Part shown: one piece after another, positions 36,563 through 44,178 of the stretch
How positions within the stretch are numbered: the stretch's first letter is position 1
Layout of the letters: each line of letters opens with the position of its first letter
Origin: CAITZA01 sp937915285
GTDB lineage: Bacteria > Desulfobacterota > Desulfomonilia > Desulfomonilales > Desulfomonilaceae
DNA length: 64,000 bases
Assembly: GCA_036821825.1 (NCBI GenBank)
Contig: DAISIV010000004.1
Location: forward strand, 1 to 64,000
Reading direction: 5' to 3'
Translations under genes and position numbers: made by a program
Notes under the pieces: generated by a model
Seen by the model: the letters and a program-made list of their open reading frames with translations, nothing else
What the model was told of the DNA's origin: nothing
Database searches by the model: none

Positions 36563-36808
36563 GTAGTATCCCGCGTTCCTTAAAATTGTTGCTTGGCTTC
36601 AGACCATTCATGAATATTCTTGCGCATTACGACGGAAAAATACTCGTGGAGAATGTAAGTGAACCTCAGACACGGGCATTGTTCCGGTTTGTAAAAAGTA
36701 GATTTATGGCGCCCTTGTCGGGTATCCTCATTTGATCCAAAAACCGAACCGCAGACTAAATGGACAAATTCTGATCAGGCGACTTGTGGAAAATCCGGAA
36801 ATAAACTC

Positions 36809-37675
36809 ATGAAATCCCGTCGGATCGCAAAAAGATTATTAAAATGGGCAGTAGAATATGCTTCAAAGTATAGTGGTCTAGCGTCGCTATACAGAAAAAC
36901 AAATTACTACCGGAGTTCTTTCCGGATACTAACATATCATAGGATAACTGATTCTCCGAAGACAACGCACGATCTTACCAGGAAACATTTTGTTGAGCAT
37001 TGTTCAATGCTGTCCGGAGAATTCCGTGTGATGAGCCTGCCGGAGCTTATCAATAACATGGTAGACGGGGTTTCGGCGCCTCCGGGATCTGTAGCTGTTA
37101 CATTCGACGACGGATACTCCGAAATTGGGGGATTCGTGGCTGAAACTCTTGAGAGATTCGGAATCCCGGCAACCTTTTTCATTGTTACGGGATATGTTGA
37201 CAGGGAATTTGCCCAAGAAAAAGGGCCTTACGTTTCCTGGAACGACCTCAGAAGTATGCTGAACGCTGGATTCTCAATCGGCTCACATTCGGTATCTCAT
37301 TCCAGCATGAATAGCTTGAATCCGGAAGAACTACGATTGGAACTGAACCATTCTCATGAACGAATACTGGATGAGCTGGGACGCCCACCGTGCGGTTTTT
37401 CCTATCCTTACGGAACACTACGTGATTTTTCTGAATCCACCGGCGTGGCCGTAAGAAAGGCCAAATACCCATGGGCCGTAACTGCGATTCATGGCGTCAA
37501 TCCACTAGGATCTGACCCCTACAAATTAAAGAGAATAAACATGACGGCGGGGGATGGCCAAAGAACGCTTAGGCTGATCATGGACGGATGTCTGGACGCC
37601 TGGGAACTGATAGACCGTTTTGCCTACAGGCTTCAACGGGCCAATTACACGGGGAATGTTTCTTCTGGAAAATAG
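36809..37675 (+). CDS. Polysaccharide deacetylase (CE4), second copy
   Basis: This protein of 288 residues has the CE4 motifs TYHRI, TFDDGY (98-103) with the catalytic and metal aspartates, H-x3-H (H160 and H164 in GSHSVSHSSM), and YPYG. The short N-terminal region is basic and amphipathic rather than a clear signal peptide, so localisation is uncertain. It is divergent from the 13440 deacetylase and lacks that protein's C-terminal coiled coil. It is transcribed alone, divergently from asnB, and is followed by a good terminator. Removal of N-acetyl groups from EPS amino sugars is predicted. Confidence 0.87.
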   Translation: MKSRRIAKRLLKWAVEYASKYSGLASLYRKTNYYRSSFRILTYHRITDSPKTTHDLTRKHFVEHCSMLSGEFRVMSLPELINNMVDGVSAPPGSVAVTFDDGYSEIGGFVAETLERFGIPATFFIVTGYVDREFAQEKGPYVSWNDLRSMLNAGFSIGSHSVSHSSMNSLNPEELRLELNHSHERILDELGRPPCGFSYPYGTLRDFSESTGVAVRKAKYPWAVTAIHGVNPLGSDPYKLKRINMTAGDGQRTLRLIMDGCLDAWELIDRFAYRLQRANYTGNVSSGK

Positions 37676-37677
37676 CA

Positions 37678-37711
37678 GGGCCGGTCCATCAAACGCTGAC
37701 CAGCCCTTTTT
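37678..37711 (+). terminator. Rho-independent terminator after the deacetylase
   Basis: A 9-bp GC-rich stem with one mismatch (GGGCCGGTC at 37678-37686, GACCAGCCC at 37698-37706) and an 11-nt loop is followed by TTTTT (37707-37711), 3 bases after the stop codon. Confidence 0.8.
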
Positions 37712-37729
37712 AATCTAAATTAGGATGTC

Positions 37730-38788
37730 TTATCGGGATGTTGATCTACCCAACTGAGTGCTCAGACCGAGAGACCATCCCTGGAACATGATCAACTGTC
37801 TGATGTTCTGGTCGACCCATACATCTGCCCGAGCTATCAGACTCTTGGGTATGTAAATCAGGTCGTTCTTTTGCAGCATGTAATCGGTGGCGCCTGTCAT
37901 TGCGGTCAGGTCAACAGTTCGAGGTACTATCCTGCCGTCGTTGGACTTTGACATGACCAGTACGGTGCGCGGTTCAGCCGTATTCCTTGTGCCCCCGGCC
38001 AGCGCTATTGCAGCCTGCACTGTCATTGGGCCCTTCATGGTAAATACGCCGGGTTTTTCGACTTCGCCATCAACAAACACCAGGTTGCCGACTACGTCTT
38101 TGAGAAGCACCGAAACAGTCATGTCACTGATTAGGTCTGCGTAGGCCTTGTTAACCTTTGAAGTCAGTTCCGGGACAGTCAGGCCTGCCGCTTGAACATC
38201 AGGTATATAAGGCAGAGACAACCCGCCATCCGGCCTGATAGAGCTTACGCGCGCCTGCCCGTAAGGCGCAGTGGCTATGGCTCGTTGTAGTTCATCAAGC
38301 TTGGCGTTGAATTCGCGAACCGTGACCGTAATCTCGGGGTCTTTCAGGAGATCTGAATAAACATCCCTTAGCATTGATGACGCCTGGTCAGGTGTCATCC
38401 CTGATACCAGCACGTCGGGTTTGCGCGGTATGCTGATTTTCCCGTCAGGGCGCACCCTAAGAGTTCGGTTGAGTTCCGGATGATAAGTAAATTCTACGTC
38501 GATCTGGTCTTTTACCTGGAGTTTGTAGTTCGAGGCCGTTTTTTGAGGCCTGGTCAGATAAATAAACTCAAGGGTGTCTCCCTCAGTCAATTTATACGAT
38601 CCCACAGGGAAGTGTTCAGTGACCTGCATTGATGCGGAGATGGGAAAAGGTTCAACAACTACCCCACGATGCCTGGGGATGACGCATCCGCCCAGTGCCA
38701 TCGTCAGAACGCAGACCAAGGCAAGGCAACGGCGTATTTTTGTTAATCGCCTGATCCCTAAACCCTTATGTCCGCTCTCTTTAAACAT
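37730..38788 (-). CDS. Outer-membrane polysaccharide export (OPX/Wza-like) lipoprotein
   Basis: This protein of 352 residues has a lipoprotein signal with lipobox LGGC (Cys35). It has Poly_export domains (YKLTEGDTLEFIYL and YKLQVKDQIDVEFTYHPELNRTLRVRPDGKISIP, plus a second RPDGGLSLPYIPDVQ block) and an SLBB-type segment (VFVDGEVEKPGVFTMKGPMTVQAAIALAGG). A short possible amphipathic helix ends the protein. OPX proteins form the periplasmic and outer-membrane exit for EPS together with the PCP protein. It is the last gene in a PCP, beta-barrel, OPX series. The shortness after SLBB raises the question whether its own helical pore is complete. Confidence 0.88.
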   Translation of the reverse strand: MFKESGHKGLGIRRLTKIRRCLALVCVLTMALGGCVIPRHRGVVVEPFPISASMQVTEHFPVGSYKLTEGDTLEFIYLTRPQKTASNYKLQVKDQIDVEFTYHPELNRTLRVRPDGKISIPRKPDVLVSGMTPDQASSMLRDVYSDLLKDPEITVTVREFNAKLDELQRAIATAPYGQARVSSIRPDGGLSLPYIPDVQAAGLTVPELTSKVNKAYADLISDMTVSVLLKDVVGNLVFVDGEVEKPGVFTMKGPMTVQAAIALAGGTRNTAEPRTVLVMSKSNDGRIVPRTVDLTAMTGATDYMLQKNDLIYIPKSLIARADVWVDQNIRQLIMFQGWSLGLSTQLGRSTSR

Positions 38789-38839
38789 TTAACCTGATAC
38801 TCCTACCCAAAACTGGTTCGCAACATGCCTAGAGACATC

Positions 38840-39799
38840 TCAAAACAAACCTTCGACCCTAAACATTATCCCGTCACGCTTCAATTCCAGCACCCGGCCA
38901 TTTCGGTTTTGAGTGTCATGGAATATGCTCTCGTGCTCGTAACCGACTTTAGTGTTCAGCACAAATCGGCACGAAGGGGACATGTTGAGGGTGAGTCCCA
39001 TCGCCAAATCAACGTAATTCAGATAGTTAGGCGTGATCCCGTAGGTTAGCCTGCTGAAAGCCCCTGCGGTGGAATTGGAGCCACAACCCATATTGAGTGG
39101 AAACACTACTTCACTATGGGCCCCGAGGCATGGAACAATTTCATCAACGTTTATAGTATCGACTGTATTGTCCAGAATAGGCGTCCCAGTCGGTTGGACA
39201 ACGCCTGTTCCGGTCATTTTTAATTTTAGATCAAGATATCTTATATCACCGTTGAAACCACCTACCCAGTTAGGCCACAAGAGAAAATCTAGGTCATACC
39301 CAAAACCAAACATACCCGTCCGCATCTGTGATTTGATGAGTGTTCCTGGAGCATACACGATTGTCTGATCGTTATTTATAGTAGTAGTGCCTGGATATCT
39401 AGTCGTGCGTAATTCCCTTTTGAGTAACGTCTGGCCCAGGTAACTTTCAGGCACACTCCCGTACATTCGAAGCATGTGATGCTGCAAAGGCCTTATTGAG
39501 CCCACTATCCTGTATGAGATGTTGTCCCACGGAAGGCCAAGGTCTTCTCTCAGATCATTGAGGGTTCCGTAACCGGCGTTCTGCTGGTCGAAACCCATAC
39601 GGCCTTCAATACTGCTGAAAAACCCTTCGAAACCCAGAGTCCAGACCGGTCGCTCTTCCCGCATGTCGCCTATCGCAAGGCTGGATGCTGACAGCGCCAC
39701 CAGGATTACCATGGCCAAAAGCCTGACTAGCTTTCCGCCGCAAGACAAATCTGGCGCTTTCGATTTAACGGCCGGGATTGGCGCGACGACGCTTTTCAT
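38840..39799 (-). CDS. Outer-membrane beta-barrel protein of the EPS export operon
   Basis: This protein of 319 residues has a signal sequence around 28-45 (RLLAMVILVALSASSLAIG) and a mature part of alternating polar and hydrophobic strands with many Gly, Tyr and Asn. It ends in a terminal phenylalanine (FRVEGLF), the usual Bam recognition end of outer-membrane barrels. It begins on TAATG with the upstream Wzz-like gene and precedes the OPX gene. In Myxococcus, OPX proteins work with separate barrel partners (Wzp). The same pairing is plausible here, but no sequence family was recognised. Confidence 0.7.
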   Translation of the reverse strand: MKSVVAPIPAVKSKAPDLSCGGKLVRLLAMVILVALSASSLAIGDMREERPVWTLGFEGFFSSIEGRMGFDQQNAGYGTLNDLREDLGLPWDNISYRIVGSIRPLQHHMLRMYGSVPESYLGQTLLKRELRTTRYPGTTTINNDQTIVYAPGTLIKSQMRTGMFGFGYDLDFLLWPNWVGGFNGDIRYLDLKLKMTGTGVVQPTGTPILDNTVDTINVDEIVPCLGAHSEVVFPLNMGCGSNSTAGAFSRLTYGITPNYLNYVDLAMGLTLNMSPSCRFVLNTKVGYEHESIFHDTQNRNGRVLELKRDGIMFRVEGLF

Positions 39800-41823
39800 T
39801 AGTATGATCCTCTGAATGCGGGCGTCTGACTACGACTTAACGAAGGGTTGGGCTGATGGAACTTTGATCCCAGGCCGTGAGACATCAACGGGCTTTGGCC
39901 TACACCTGTGTGCAACGGGCTAGCATAGGGGGATGCCGGCTGATACTGCATTGGGGGCGCTGCGTATGAACTGCCTATAGGGATTTCCCTGCCCTGCGTC
40001 TGAGAGGGATAACTGTCTCTGGAACGCGCCTGCTGGTCATAGTCGTTTGTTTTGGGCATGGATATTCCCTGGGCGGCAACAGGCCCCTGCGTCTGGTTTA
40101 CATTAACCTGGGGAGCCTGCTGGAACTGGTTTGGCTGAACCCCGTAAGGATGATGCCCGGACGGGTAATTATTGATCTGGCTCCCATTCTGGAACAGATT
40201 CTGTTGAGCCGCAGCCGGAGGATAGTTCGGTTGTAAACCATAAACCTGTTGCTGGTTGTACGGTAGCTGGTTGTATTGCCCCTGCATGCCTGCGCCGTTC
40301 AAATGATCCGTCGGAGAGTATCCGAAAGCCTGAGGCGCATCATTCCTGATCTGTCCAAGCATGTTGTTTACAGCAGTGGTTCCCATGCTTTTACCGAGCG
40401 AAGTAGGCTCTGCTATGATGGTTGTCCCATCTTGTCCCACGTACCAGAAACGACCGCTCGGCAGGTTGCCCTGAACCGGCCTTCTGGAAGCAGCGGCCAC
40501 CGGGTAGCTCTGCTGTTGCGGCTGGGACGCGCCTGAAGACTCAGTCTCTATTGAAAGAATAGCCTTTTGACGTAAGACTTCTGCTCTCTCAGCAAGCATT
40601 TCACCGCGTCTTGCCTGAACAAATTGACGCTGCTCATTGAGGTATTGCCGCATAGCCTCACGGATTCCTCTGATTTCCTGTTCAATCGACTGAATCTCTC
40701 GACTCGAAGGAGCGAATTTCACCTGAAGCGCGTTTTTCTGGACCGCCAATTCAACCACCCTACTCTGGAGTTTGGCCAAAGCGGAGTTGGTAGCCAAATC
40801 GGACTCAGGCATGAAGCCACGAAAAACGTTGCTGTCAGTGATACCGATAAGCCGATCTTTGCTCAAAAGCCTGAGTGCAGACACATATTCCTGGTCGATC
40901 TCATCGAGCCTCTTCAATTTTTCATCAACCACTTTCAGATTGTTGCTTACAGTGGCTTCAGATTCGGGTGAGGCATTGTTTGAACTCTTTGACGGAGCCG
41001 GACTCTGCAAAACGTTTGTTTCGACAACCGGAGTCTGGGCATCCATCGCAACCCTGGATTCGATATAGGAACTGACATAGCCGTCTATCAGTCTGCTCAT
41101 GAAAACAGGATCGCTTCCAGTGAGATTGAAGGTTATACGCGCCGCATGATCGCCTACTTCCCTATCAATCTTGAGGCTCTTTCTGAACCAGTCCAGCATT
41201 TCCACGGCTGAAGAGAAGCGTGTTTCCTTGCTCGAAGACATGCCACGCTCAAGAAGCATGGTCACGAAGAATCTCTGCACAAAATTGGACATGGTAGCCG
41301 GATCAGTAATCTTTAAGGCCTCATGATGCACCGGCTGATTGTTGTTAAGAACATACACGGTCGATGTGACCTTGGTATCAGTGTAGTAAAACCTGTAGGT
41401 CAAATATGTGCCGACCAAAATCGTAATCAACCCAAATACAAACGCTGCATGTCTGAAATAAGGTCTGGCGCCGTCCCAAAGACGTTGAGGAGCATTCTGC
41501 GCCTTGGTATCAGGGGTTTCGGACTCCTTGGTCTTTTCTTCAGACGACAACTCAAGAAAACTTCCCAGGTCGTCTATTGAAGCATCGTCTAGCGGGTTTG
41601 CCTGATTTGATGTTTTAGAAGAAGAAGTCTGGGGAGCAGACTGGCCAGTGTTGTCGGATGCCTTGGAATCGCCGCCCAACTCCGCTATCGAAACATCCCC
41701 AATCGGATTACGAGCCGCAGGAGACTCAACCAGCTTCTCCACTTTCTTCAGACGCAGCTCTTCCGACATTTTTGCGTCTAATGCTTCGTCTACTGGAGCT
41801 AGATTGGGTTTCCAACGCGTCAT
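39799..41823 (-). CDS. Wzz-like protein with repeated N-terminal motif and Gln/Pro/Asn-rich tail
   Basis: This protein of 674 residues has a cytoplasmic N-terminus of about 120 residues with a repeated motif, NPIGDVSIAELG (39-50) and NPLDDASIDDLG (76-87). One membrane helix (about 125-147) is followed by a Wzz-like segment (TDTKVTSTVYVLNN) and a coiled-coil region (about 290-430). A long low-complexity tail (about 450-674) is rich in Gln, Asn, Pro, Ser and Tyr. No second membrane helix is visible, so the tail would lie in the periplasm, unlike standard Wzz topology. It heads the export operon and is coupled by TAATG to the beta-barrel gene. Likely a PCP-like export component. Confidence 0.7.
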   Translation of the reverse strand: MTRWKPNLAPVDEALDAKMSEELRLKKVEKLVESPAARNPIGDVSIAELGGDSKASDNTGQSAPQTSSSKTSNQANPLDDASIDDLGSFLELSSEEKTKESETPDTKAQNAPQRLWDGARPYFRHAAFVFGLITILVGTYLTYRFYYTDTKVTSTVYVLNNNQPVHHEALKITDPATMSNFVQRFFVTMLLERGMSSSKETRFSSAVEMLDWFRKSLKIDREVGDHAARITFNLTGSDPVFMSRLIDGYVSSYIESRVAMDAQTPVVETNVLQSPAPSKSSNNASPESEATVSNNLKVVDEKLKRLDEIDQEYVSALRLLSKDRLIGITDSNVFRGFMPESDLATNSALAKLQSRVVELAVQKNALQVKFAPSSREIQSIEQEIRGIREAMRQYLNEQRQFVQARRGEMLAERAEVLRQKAILSIETESSGASQPQQQSYPVAAASRRPVQGNLPSGRFWYVGQDGTTIIAEPTSLGKSMGTTAVNNMLGQIRNDAPQAFGYSPTDHLNGAGMQGQYNQLPYNQQQVYGLQPNYPPAAAQQNLFQNGSQINNYPSGHHPYGVQPNQFQQAPQVNVNQTQGPVAAQGISMPKTNDYDQQARSRDSYPSQTQGREIPIGSSYAAPPMQYQPASPYASPLHTGVGQSPLMSHGLGSKFHQPNPSLSRSQTPAFRGSY

Positions 41824-42155
41824 TGCGCGTTCCTCACATTCCTGAGATGTCCGGCCGCATTGGGACAGAAATATCCGTTCAGGGCCTTAAACAGATGCTT
41901 TTAAAGAGTGCGCCATGTCCGAGAGCGGACACAAACTATATTAGCCCATAGCTTATTAGATAGTGTTTTTAGCTTCATATACCTGTGTCATAAAATATAT
42001 TTTAAGAAAGCCTCTTTGCTGTTTTTTCGTATTATATGACTAAAAAATTAGAAATGTCAATAAGAAATGATAAAAACCTAAAGTATTTTATGAGATTTTA
42101 TGGATGGGAGTTTTGGATGGACTTATAGCTTACTTTATTCTATAATCCTATTGAA
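41824..42155. other. 332-base AT-rich divergent intergenic region
   Basis: This gap separates the divergent Wzz-like/export operon and the Wzc-like gene. It is clearly more AT-rich than its flanks, especially 41935-42150, and holds a candidate promoter for the plus-strand gene. No small gene or riboswitch is recognised. Confidence 0.55.
42118..42146 (+). promoter_or_regulatory. Promoter for the Wzc-like gene
   Basis: TGGACT (42118-42123) is followed by a 17-base spacer and a perfect TATAAT (42141-42146). Transcription would begin near 42153, only about 3 bases before the ATG at 42156, and no ribosome-binding site is visible, so a leaderless or near-leaderless mRNA is predicted. Confidence 0.5.
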
Positions 42156-42824
42156 ATGACTCAACATACTATTAGTACAATTGTGGATTCATATCCGGAT
42201 GAGTTCCGCCGTCTACACTGGGCATTATTCCAGCCTGAGAGCGAACTTGTCAATGCTGCGGTGCAGATAACTTCTTCGCGAATTACGGAGGGAGTATCAT
42301 CCACGGCCTTAGCTTTCACAAAATTCGTTTCGGAATTATGGGATATTAACAGTGTTCTAGCTGTAGAGGCAAATTTCAGAAACCCATGTTTTCGTGAGTT
42401 GCTGGGTTTGTCTTCCTCGAAATCCTTGAATGCGGCTCTTGAAAACCCTGAATCGGTGTTCGACAATGTGGAATTATCCGAGATTCTCAACATCCAGGCG
42501 ATAAAGGCTGCAGGCAACGAGGTTGCCTCGAAGAACATGAACATTGAGATGATCCTGGAGAATTTCGGGGTTGTTGTGGACAAGCTCAAGCAGAGGTATC
42601 GCCTTATTGTGGTGGATTCACCTCCGATGATTCCGTATGTCGACGCCAAGATAATTGGGGAACAGGTTGACAGGTCGATCATAGTGGTGGAGGCCAACAC
42701 GACCAAACAGCAGGTTCTTGAATTTGCCATAAACAAGACGAAATCGGCCAGGACGAACATCCTTGGTTTGGTGCTCAATAAACGTGAATTACACATCCCC
42801 AAATGGGTCTATAGATTCATCTAA
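42156..42824 (+). CDS. Degenerate Wzc/CpsD-type ATPase (BY-kinase-like), probably inactive
   Basis: This protein of 222 residues follows the fold of bacterial tyrosine kinases (a P-loop ATPase related to MinD). The order is an N-terminal EFRRL helix, a Walker A region (SSRITEGVSST, 40-50), Walker A' (VLAVEANFRNP, 67-77), Walker B (IVVDSPPM) and a C-terminal LGLVLNK segment. In active kinases Walker A reads GEGKST and Walker A' reads D-x-D; here the lysine is Val47 and the aspartates are Glu71 and Asn73. No C-terminal tyrosine cluster exists. It probably cannot hydrolyse ATP normally and may be a structural partner of the Wzz-like proteins. Confidence 0.75.
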   Translation: MTQHTISTIVDSYPDEFRRLHWALFQPESELVNAAVQITSSRITEGVSSTALAFTKFVSELWDINSVLAVEANFRNPCFRELLGLSSSKSLNAALENPESVFDNVELSEILNIQAIKAAGNEVASKNMNIEMILENFGVVVDKLKQRYRLIVVDSPPMIPYVDAKIIGEQVDRSIIVVEANTTKQQVLEFAINKTKSARTNILGLVLNKRELHIPKWVYRFI

Positions 42825-42840
42825 TCCTCGCCCCTTACGG

Positions 42841-44025
42841 GTGTTGATGCTCCTCCACAACATTTTTGTCCGTCATGTGAGGGTCAGGCGTCTTTCTGAT
42901 TCGCTTGCTCAGGATGGACATTATGTGGATGTCATAAGCCTGGCGTCAGATGACGGTTCAGACCAGAGCAGGCCTCCGTTTGTCAGATGCTACACATTGA
43001 AAAAGACAAGGTCACGTCATGAAGGATTGGGGCACATCCTGGATTGGGCCTCAACCGTCGTTTCGATGTTTTACCATTTAAACCGTCTGGACATAAAAAA
43101 CCGTTACGATGTGATTCATGTTCATAACATGCCGGACTTTCTTGTTTTCACTGCTTTATTTCAAAGGTTGATGGGGAAACCGGTCATTCTTCACATCGGC
43201 GACCCGATGCCGGAACTTGGAGAGTCCAAACTAAACGCGGGGCCGGATCACATACTGATTAGGGGATTGAAATTACTGGAACAGGCTTCCTGCCGTTTCT
43301 CAACACATGTGATCACAGCGCTGGAGTCTTTCAAGAGGCAGTTGGTTCTCCGTGGAACACGGGCAGACAAGATTACGGTCATAATGAATGCCCCTGATTC
43401 CAGGCTTTTTGCGGCGGAGTTGCTTGAAGCGGAGGCAAAAAAGGATCCTTCGGTTTATACAGTCCTCTATGTGGGCACCGTAGCCACTAGGTACGGCCTG
43501 GAAACTATGGTCAGGGCTCTGCCACTACTGAGGCAACAGATACCCAACATCAGGTTCAAGATAGTTCCCAAGATAATAGACGAGGGCAAGGGCCTTAAAG
43601 ATTGTTTTGCGCTGGCTGATGAGTTGAGTGTATCGGACCTTATGTATGTGACCTCACCTGTTCCCATAGAAAAGATGCCTGGAGTCATGGCCTCTGCAGA
43701 CGTCGGGATATATCCGGCCATCCGAAACCGTCACATGGATTGGGCGTTGTCGTTAAAAATACCTGAAATGGCGCTTGCAAAACTCCCTATTGTTTCAACC
43801 AGACTCACCGTTCTGGAAGAACTGTATGGGGATCAAGCAATAGCTTTCCATGATTCTGAAGATTTTGAGGGGTTAGCGTCCAGGATAATCCAGATTCATG
43901 ATTCACCTGAATACAAGAAAAGCCTTGTTTCAAACGCATATAACAAGGCTTCGCAAAATGACTGGTCTCATCAATACGCCATTTACAAGAGACTCCTGAC
44001 CCAACTCCTGGGCCGACCCGTCTGA
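42841..44025 (+). CDS. GT4-family glycosyltransferase
   Basis: From GTG 42841 the protein has 394 residues beginning at the first GT-B strand (VLMLLHNIFVRHVRVRRLSDSLAQDGHYVDVISL). Upstream in-frame starts (GTG 42784, TTG 42763) would overlap the Wzc-like gene. Further features are DVIHVHNMPDFLVF, VILHIGDPM, the donor half from VYTVLYVGTVATRYGLETMVRALP, and a C-terminal SLKIPEMALAKLPIVSTRLTVLEEL in the E-x7-E position. A retaining glycosyltransferase of the EPS pathway, probably co-transcribed with the Wzc-like gene 16 bases upstream. Confidence 0.82.
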   Translation: MLMLLHNIFVRHVRVRRLSDSLAQDGHYVDVISLASDDGSDQSRPPFVRCYTLKKTRSRHEGLGHILDWASTVVSMFYHLNRLDIKNRYDVIHVHNMPDFLVFTALFQRLMGKPVILHIGDPMPELGESKLNAGPDHILIRGLKLLEQASCRFSTHVITALESFKRQLVLRGTRADKITVIMNAPDSRLFAAELLEAEAKKDPSVYTVLYVGTVATRYGLETMVRALPLLRQQIPNIRFKIVPKIIDEGKGLKDCFALADELSVSDLMYVTSPVPIEKMPGVMASADVGIYPAIRNRHMDWALSLKIPEMALAKLPIVSTRLTVLEELYGDQAIAFHDSEDFEGLASRIIQIHDSPEYKKSLVSNAYNKASQNDWSHQYAIYKRLLTQLLGRPV

Positions 44026-44178
44026 AAACATCCCTGGATGAGAAATCCCATCAGCTCCCGAATTTCTATTTCATCAATACCCGTTTGGACTCAAGGACTG
44101 TCCGCCATCCAGTCAGCAAACCCAAACTTTGGAAGTATCCGGGCCAAATTTAGTTGTGACGGCTCGGGGATATCTCTC

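Noticed and set aside
37105..37182. Minus-strand frames within the second deacetylase
   Set aside because: They overlap the catalytic TFDDGY region of the real gene and show no features of their own.
42161..42802. Minus-strand frame of 213 codons opposite the Wzc-like gene
   Set aside because: The plus-strand protein has Walker-type blocks, a promoter and operon context; the antisense frame has no recognisable motif despite its length.
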